From contig JAZUFW010000019.1 of NCBI GenBank assembly GCA_045640905.1, forward strand, positions 1 to 28,132: 28,132 nucleotides of DNA, read 5' to 3'. This document shows positions 23,763-28,132 of the stretch, one piece after another. The notes under the pieces are model-generated. The model ran no database searches. It was not told the DNA's origin and was given only the letters and a program-made list of their open reading frames with translations. This DNA comes from JAILLW01 sp045640905. Its GTDB lineage: Bacteria > Bacillota > Clostridia > Lachnospirales > Lachnospiraceae. The first letter of the stretch is position 1. Each line of letters begins with the position of its first letter. Position numbers and translations under genes: made by a program.

Positions 23763-24070
23763 GAACCGATTTAAATAAAATTAATGAACAGACACCTTAT
23801 GAAGACTTAACCGAAGGGTTAATGATGTTTCAAAAAGGTACGGCAAAAGAATTTAAAACCGGTGAATGGAGAACATTTACCCCTGTTTTCAAAAAAGAAT
23901 TGTGCAAGCAATGCCTGTTATGCGCACCTGTTTGTCCGGATGGATGCATTCCTGTTAAGGATAAACTTCGTTCCGATTTCGATTATGACCATTGCAAAGG
24001 CTGTGGGATATGTGTTAAGGCATGTCCTTTCGGAGCGATTGAAATGATTGAAGGTGTTGAAAAAGCATAA
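23759..24070 (+). CDS. porD: Pyruvate:ferredoxin oxidoreductase, delta (ferredoxin-like) subunit
   Basis: A 103-residue protein with two [4Fe-4S] sites: CKQCLLCAPVCPDGC and CKGCGICVKACPFGA, both of the CxxCxxCxxxC type. It carries electrons from the TPP-bound intermediate in the beta subunit towards free ferredoxin. It starts inside the porC stop (ATGA), and porA follows after 26 bases that hold porA's own ribosome site. Confidence 0.93.
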   Translation: MRTDLNKINEQTPYEDLTEGLMMFQKGTAKEFKTGEWRTFTPVFKKELCKQCLLCAPVCPDGCIPVKDKLRSDFDYDHCKGCGICVKACPFGAIEMIEGVEKA

Positions 24071-24096
24071 ACATGCATTATAGAAAGGAGACTAAA

Positions 24097-25293
24097 ATGT
24101 CTATAAAAGATCGTATGTCGGGAAATGAAGCCGTAGCGTACGCAATTAAACAGATTAATCCCGATGTTATGCCGGCGTTTCCTATAACACCGTCTACTGA
24201 AATTCCACAATTGGTATCTACATATATTGCAAACGGGCAGATGGATACAGAATTTATTCCCGTTGAATCTGAGCACAGTTCAATGTCTGCAACAATCGGA
24301 GCCGAAGCTGCCGGAGCCAGATCGCTGACAGCAACGTCAAGCTGTGGATTGGCCCTTATGTGGGAAGAATTATTGGTTGCCGCATCTAACAGAATGCCTT
24401 GTGTTTTAGCTTTGGTAAATCGTACTTTGTCAGGTCCTATTAATATTAACTGCGACCACTCAGACAGTATGGGCGCCAGAGATACAGGATGGATACAGAT
24501 TTATGCAGAAAATAATCAGGAAGCATATGATAACTTTATTCAGGCTTATCCTATAGCAGAAAACGCTAAAGTTCATTTACCTGTAATGATCTGTCAGGAT
24601 GGATTTATTACATCACACGCTGTTCAAAATATTGAACTTAACGAAGACGGTGATGTAAAAGATTTCGTCGGTGAATATCATCCCGAAGAGTATTTGTTAA
24701 AGGACGATTGTCCTATGTCTTTCGGCCCTTACGCCATAAGCAGCTATTCAATGGAAGCAAAAAAGGCTCAGGCTGAAGCGATGAAAAACTCAAAGGATGT
24801 TATTATTGAAGTTGCCAAAAAATATAAAGAAAAGTTTGGCAGAGGTTTTGAACTCTTTGAAGAATTTATGACCGAGGATGCAGATTTTATCATGCTGATT
24901 ATGGGCTCTGCCGCAGGAACAGCCAAACAGGCCGTTAAGGAATTAAGAGCCAAAGGAATTAAAGCCGGTATTCTTAAATTGAGAGTCTTCAGACCTTTTC
25001 CTGCTGAAGAAATCGCTAAAGCTGTTTCAAATTGTAAGGTTTTGGCCATTATGGATCGTGTAGAATCATATAATGGTCATGGTGGTGCATTATCTATGGA
25101 AGTTTTGGCCGGATTGTATAATGCAGGCTCAAAGGTTAAAGCAATTTCGTATACTTACGGCCTTGCAGGACGTGATTTTACAGTTGACGATGTTTGTGAT
25201 GTATTTAGTGAACTTTCCGATTATCTGGATGGTAAAAAAGAAATAGTACAAAACAGATATATTAATTTACGTACAAGAAAAGAGGAAAATTAA
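24097..25293 (+). CDS. porA: Pyruvate:ferredoxin oxidoreductase, alpha subunit
   Basis: A 398-residue subunit with FPITPSTEIPQ, the FIPVESEHSSMSATIGAEAAGAR segment that helps bind TPP in trans, and CGLALMWEEL. The C-terminal transketolase-like domain has MGSAAGTAKQAVKELRAKGIKAG and LRVFRPFPAEEI. I chose the ATG at 24097, with AAGGAG six bases before it, over an in-frame ATG at 24073, which would place that site inside the gene. PorB follows with no gap. Confidence 0.94.
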   Translation: MSIKDRMSGNEAVAYAIKQINPDVMPAFPITPSTEIPQLVSTYIANGQMDTEFIPVESEHSSMSATIGAEAAGARSLTATSSCGLALMWEELLVAASNRMPCVLALVNRTLSGPININCDHSDSMGARDTGWIQIYAENNQEAYDNFIQAYPIAENAKVHLPVMICQDGFITSHAVQNIELNEDGDVKDFVGEYHPEEYLLKDDCPMSFGPYAISSYSMEAKKAQAEAMKNSKDVIIEVAKKYKEKFGRGFELFEEFMTEDADFIMLIMGSAAGTAKQAVKELRAKGIKAGILKLRVFRPFPAEEIAKAVSNCKVLAIMDRVESYNGHGGALSMEVLAGLYNAGSKVKAISYTYGLAGRDFTVDDVCDVFSELSDYLDGKKEIVQNRYINLRTRKEEN

Positions 25294-26235
25294 ATGGCCG
25301 GATATAATTTAAAGGAATGGATGGAAAAACCCGAAAGATTAACTCCCGGTCACAGAATGTGTGCCGGATGCGGGGCTACAATAGGTGTTCGTGCTGTGTT
25401 AAGAGGCTTACACGAAGGCGATAGAGCCGTTATAGGAAATGCCACAGGATGTTTGGAAGTATCATCATATATTTATCCTTACACAGCTTGGGAAGACAGT
25501 TATATTCATAATGCTTTTGAGAATGCAGGTGCTACCTTAAGCGGTGTTGAGACTGCTTATAAGGCATTAAAAAAGCGTGGCAGAATTCCCGAAGATTCAA
25601 ATTATAAGTTTATTACGTTCGGCGGTGACGGCGGTACATACGATATCGGTTTTCAGTCATTATCAGGTGCCATGGAACGTGGACATGATATGGTTTATGT
25701 CTGCTATGATAACGGTGCTTATATGAATACCGGTATTCAAAGATCAAGTGCTACACCTCAGTTTGCCGATACTACTACGACACCTGTCGGATCTTGTTCA
25801 AACGGAAAGGTTCAAACAAGAAAAGATTTGGCTTCGATTATTGCAGAACATAATGTTCCGTATGTCGGACAATCTACATTTACAAAAGATTTTAAAGATA
25901 TTCATTTAAAGAGTGAAAAGGCTATATATACTGAAGGCCCTTGCTTTTTAAATCTCTTAACACCTTGTCCCAGAGGTTGGAGATATGAAACTGCCGATAT
26001 TATGAAGATATGTCAATTGGCTATAGATACTTGCTATTGGCCTTTATTTGAAGTGGATCACGGTAAGTGGACTTTGACTTATGAACCTAAAAAGAAATTG
26101 CCTATTGAAGATTTCTTACGCGAACAAGGCAGATTTAAACATTTATTTAAGAGCGGAAATGAAGATTTGATTGTCAAATTCCAGCAGGAAGTTGACAGAC
26201 GTTGGGAAGATTTACAGTTCAGATGTTCTAAATAA
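25294..26235 (+). CDS. porB: Pyruvate:ferredoxin oxidoreductase, beta subunit (TPP and [4Fe-4S])
   Basis: A 313-residue subunit. Cluster cysteines are in HRMCAGCGA, ATGCLEV and TPCPRGW. The TPP/magnesium motif is GDGGTYDIGFQSLSGAMERG with the YDNGAYMNTGIQRS loop. The strong match to PORs, including the YPYTAWEDSYIHNAFENAGAT stretch, favours pyruvate over branched-chain 2-oxoacids as substrate, though I cannot prove this from sequence. It begins directly after the porA stop. Confidence 0.94.
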   Translation: MAGYNLKEWMEKPERLTPGHRMCAGCGATIGVRAVLRGLHEGDRAVIGNATGCLEVSSYIYPYTAWEDSYIHNAFENAGATLSGVETAYKALKKRGRIPEDSNYKFITFGGDGGTYDIGFQSLSGAMERGHDMVYVCYDNGAYMNTGIQRSSATPQFADTTTTPVGSCSNGKVQTRKDLASIIAEHNVPYVGQSTFTKDFKDIHLKSEKAIYTEGPCFLNLLTPCPRGWRYETADIMKICQLAIDTCYWPLFEVDHGKWTLTYEPKKKLPIEDFLREQGRFKHLFKSGNEDLIVKFQQEVDRRWEDLQFRCSK

Positions 26236-26253
26236 GTATTGGAGGGTTTTCTT

Positions 26254-27159
26254 ATGGAAAATAGATTGTTTAATAATTCACATATCATATCATGGCTTCA
26301 GTATTTTTCAGATCAGAGTGATGTTGACTTAGAGCATGTTAAAATCCTTGATATTACACGCAAGAACAAGAATTTGATTCCTGCCTGTGAAGCACATCGT
26401 TGCGTTCTCGTATTTACAGAAGCCGGTCATCCGGATATCTTTTACAGGATGTATAATGCCGGTTTAGGTGAATGTACGGTTATATATAATGAAGGTTCCG
26501 AGCCTACCGGTCCTATTAAAAAAGATTTTGTCTACAATATGATTGACAGAGGTATCAACGCAAGCGCCGGAATGCTTATTTTGAATCCAAATGCCAGATC
26601 AACTGTTAAATTCGGAATGGATAATTCTGTTTTGGCCAAAGGATCAGTTAAATATGTAGGTTCGGAAATAAGAGCCGTAATCCTTTCAAAAATGCAGATT
26701 GAAGAAGGGAAAAACATTTGTGTAATATCAGGTGAATCCATCGTAGTAGAATCAGGTATCTTAAACGGCGAAGGTTCAATTATTGCTGTTGAATACAACG
26801 GAAATGACAGACATGCTCTTGAAGAAAACGTCGAACAGTTCGGATTGAATAATGTTACTATTATTGATCATGTTGATGATGAAGCCTTAAAAGGACTGCC
26901 TGTTCCTGACGTAACAATGCTTGTTGCTTCCGCAACCATGGAAAAAGAAATCGATGCTTTATTAAAAATAAATCCCAATATGGAATTTGTTATTTATACA
27001 CTCGATTTTGCAATTGCGGCTTCAATGATTGAATATACCAAGAAATTCTGCATTTCAGATCCTGATATTATTCAAATTCAGGTTTCAAAGGTAAATTCGC
27101 GTCATAATTACGAAATGCAGCCTGCTCCCTGGATTATTACATGTAAAGCGGGAGAGTAA
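26254..27159 (+). CDS. CbiE/CbiT-like protein with degenerate SAM site, linked to the por genes
   Basis: A 301-residue protein. The second half (about 118-301) follows the plan of CbiT/CobL precorrin methyltransferases: EIRAVILSKMQI (138-149), SIVVES, an acidic IIAVEYN strand (177-182), QFGLNNVTIID, LPVPDV, and a C-terminal strand. The first half (about 45-112) recalls the CbiE part of such fused enzymes (LVFTEAGHPDIFYRMYNAGLGECTVIYNEGSEP). The SAM loop, D-x-G-x-G-x-G in active enzymes, is VISGES (157-162): the Asp and glycines are gone and the loop is shorter. The Lys of TK-EIRA is also replaced (GSEIRA). No cobalamin genes are near. The ATG at 26254 has GGAGG eight bases upstream, 18 bases after porB. 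Function unknown; methyl transfer is unlikely. Confidence 0.65.
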   Translation: MENRLFNNSHIISWLQYFSDQSDVDLEHVKILDITRKNKNLIPACEAHRCVLVFTEAGHPDIFYRMYNAGLGECTVIYNEGSEPTGPIKKDFVYNMIDRGINASAGMLILNPNARSTVKFGMDNSVLAKGSVKYVGSEIRAVILSKMQIEEGKNICVISGESIVVESGILNGEGSIIAVEYNGNDRHALEENVEQFGLNNVTIIDHVDDEALKGLPVPDVTMLVASATMEKEIDALLKINPNMEFVIYTLDFAIAASMIEYTKKFCISDPDIIQIQVSKVNSRHNYEMQPAPWIITCKAGE

Positions 27160-27171
27160 TACAGAAATATC

Positions 27172-28065
27172 ATGTGGGTGTTTTTAGTCCTATTTTATGG
27201 CATCGCCAAAGGGTTTAGAGATGTAATAAAGAAAAAAGCATTAACGCGTAATACTGTAATGGAAGTATTATTTGCATATACTTTATTTGCTTTTATCTTT
27301 TGCATTCCCGAAGTTGGCGATGCTATTAATTTGCCAAATAAATATTATTTTTTGATTGCTATAAAAAGTATAGTAATATTCTTTGCATGGATTTGTGGTT
27401 TTAAAGCGATAGATCATTTACCTATCAGCCTTTACGGAGTAGTAGATTTGTCAAGAATCTTGTTCTCCGCATTGTTTGGAATATTGATTTTAAAAGAGCA
27501 ATTACACGCAAATCAGATGATAGGATATATGTTGGTATTAATAGGATTAATATCATTAAGATTGATTCCAATCATTAACCGAAAGATTAAAAGAAACGAT
27601 TGTGAAAAAATTAACGAAGAAGAGAGTGAAGAGTTTAAGAAAGAGAATATTAAGTTTATTCTTTTAGTTATATGTTCTTCACTTTTAAATGCTTTATCCG
27701 GTCTTCTGGATAAAATATACATGAGAGGACTCGATAACAGCAATCAGCTGCAATTTTGGTATATGCTGTATCTGGTTATTTTATACGGTTTATACTTTGT
27801 ATTTACTAAAACGAAAATATCATTAAATGTATTTAAGAATAAATATATATGGTTTATCAGTATATTATTTTTTGTTGCTGATAAAATGCTTTTTATTGCT
27901 AATTCAGATCCAAATTCTTTAGTATTGATAATGACGTTGATAAAGCAATCATCCTGCGTCGTAACGATAATATGCGGCAAATTATTATTTAATGAGAAAA
28001 ACATCATTTATAAATTAATATGTGCCTCAATAGTTATTACAGGAATAGTATTATCGGTAATATAA
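27172..28065 (+). CDS. EamA/DMT-superfamily transporter
   Basis: A 297-residue membrane protein with ten predicted segments in two EamA-type halves, split by a charged cytoplasmic loop (about 135-160, rich in Lys/Glu). The ISLYGVVDLSRILFSALFGILILKEQL stretch and its counterpart near the C-terminus (LIKQSSCVVTIICGKLLFNEK) are typical of the family, which exports or takes up small metabolites; the substrate is unknown. The ATG at 27172 is 12 bases after the previous stop; the nearest GGAG is about 15 bases upstream, so initiation may be weak. The gene is more AT-rich than its neighbours, with more ATA codons. A hairpin terminator follows at once. Confidence 0.85.
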   Translation: MWVFLVLFYGIAKGFRDVIKKKALTRNTVMEVLFAYTLFAFIFCIPEVGDAINLPNKYYFLIAIKSIVIFFAWICGFKAIDHLPISLYGVVDLSRILFSALFGILILKEQLHANQMIGYMLVLIGLISLRLIPIINRKIKRNDCEKINEEESEEFKKENIKFILLVICSSLLNALSGLLDKIYMRGLDNSNQLQFWYMLYLVILYGLYFVFTKTKISLNVFKNKYIWFISILFFVADKMLFIANSDPNSLVLIMTLIKQSSCVVTIICGKLLFNEKNIIYKLICASIVITGIVLSVI

Positions 28066-28110
28066 AAGCCCTTAGTTGACATAATATTTTTATGTAAACC
28101 AAAGGCTTTT
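28064..28110 (+). terminator. Terminator at the end of the plus-strand gene run
   Basis: AAAAGCCCTT (28064-28073) pairs with AAAGGCTTTT (28101-28110) and the stem continues inwards through GTTGACATAA against TTATGTAAAC with few mismatches. T-rich sequence follows. It overlaps the stop codon of the EamA-type gene. Confidence 0.75.
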
Positions 28111-28132
28111 ATCATATATTATTGTATATTTG

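Overview
The window looks like chromosomal DNA of a low-GC Firmicute, most probably a clostridium of the Lachnospiraceae type. This rests on AT-rich codon use, GGAG-type ribosome binding sites, a Gram-positive LexA with its 14-bp SOS boxes, a yneA-like gene divergent from lexA, the clostridial mreBCD-PBP2-rodA-mgsA cluster, and a four-subunit pyruvate:ferredoxin oxidoreductase. There are no rRNA or tRNA genes, no CRISPR array and no complete insertion sequence that I can see.

Left part (1-4239). The 3' end of an AI-2E family membrane protein gene is followed by a 463-bp gene-free stretch. It holds two tandem 116-bp repeats, an inverted partial copy of the same unit, and hairpins. Next is the SOS pair lexA (minus) and a yneA-like division inhibitor (plus), which share a control region with four LexA boxes and a near-ideal sigma-A promoter. 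Two minus-strand genes follow: a secreted protein of unknown function and a small acidic DUF1292 protein. A 191-bp structured element with terminal inverted repeats separates them from the right-hand part.

Right part (4240-28065). Seventeen genes lie on the plus strand with almost no gaps, many overlapping by an ATGA. In order they are: a GH13-like protein with lost catalytic residues, a DUF5662-like protein, a GtrA-family membrane protein; miaB, mutS, mutL, miaA (tRNA modification and mismatch repair); a YnbB-like PLP enzyme; mreB, mreC, mreD, PBP2 and rodA (the elongasome); mgsA; a dacA-type carboxypeptidase; porC, porD, porA, porB (pyruvate oxidation to acetyl-CoA); a CbiE/CbiT-like protein with a broken SAM site; and an EamA-type transporter ending at a terminator.

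Most of the window is conserved housekeeping DNA. The points most worth a second look are the GH13 pseudoenzyme, the degenerate CbiT-like protein behind the por genes, the two structured intergenic elements, a terminator-like hairpin inside the start of mreC, and the large insert in the PBP2 transpeptidase domain.
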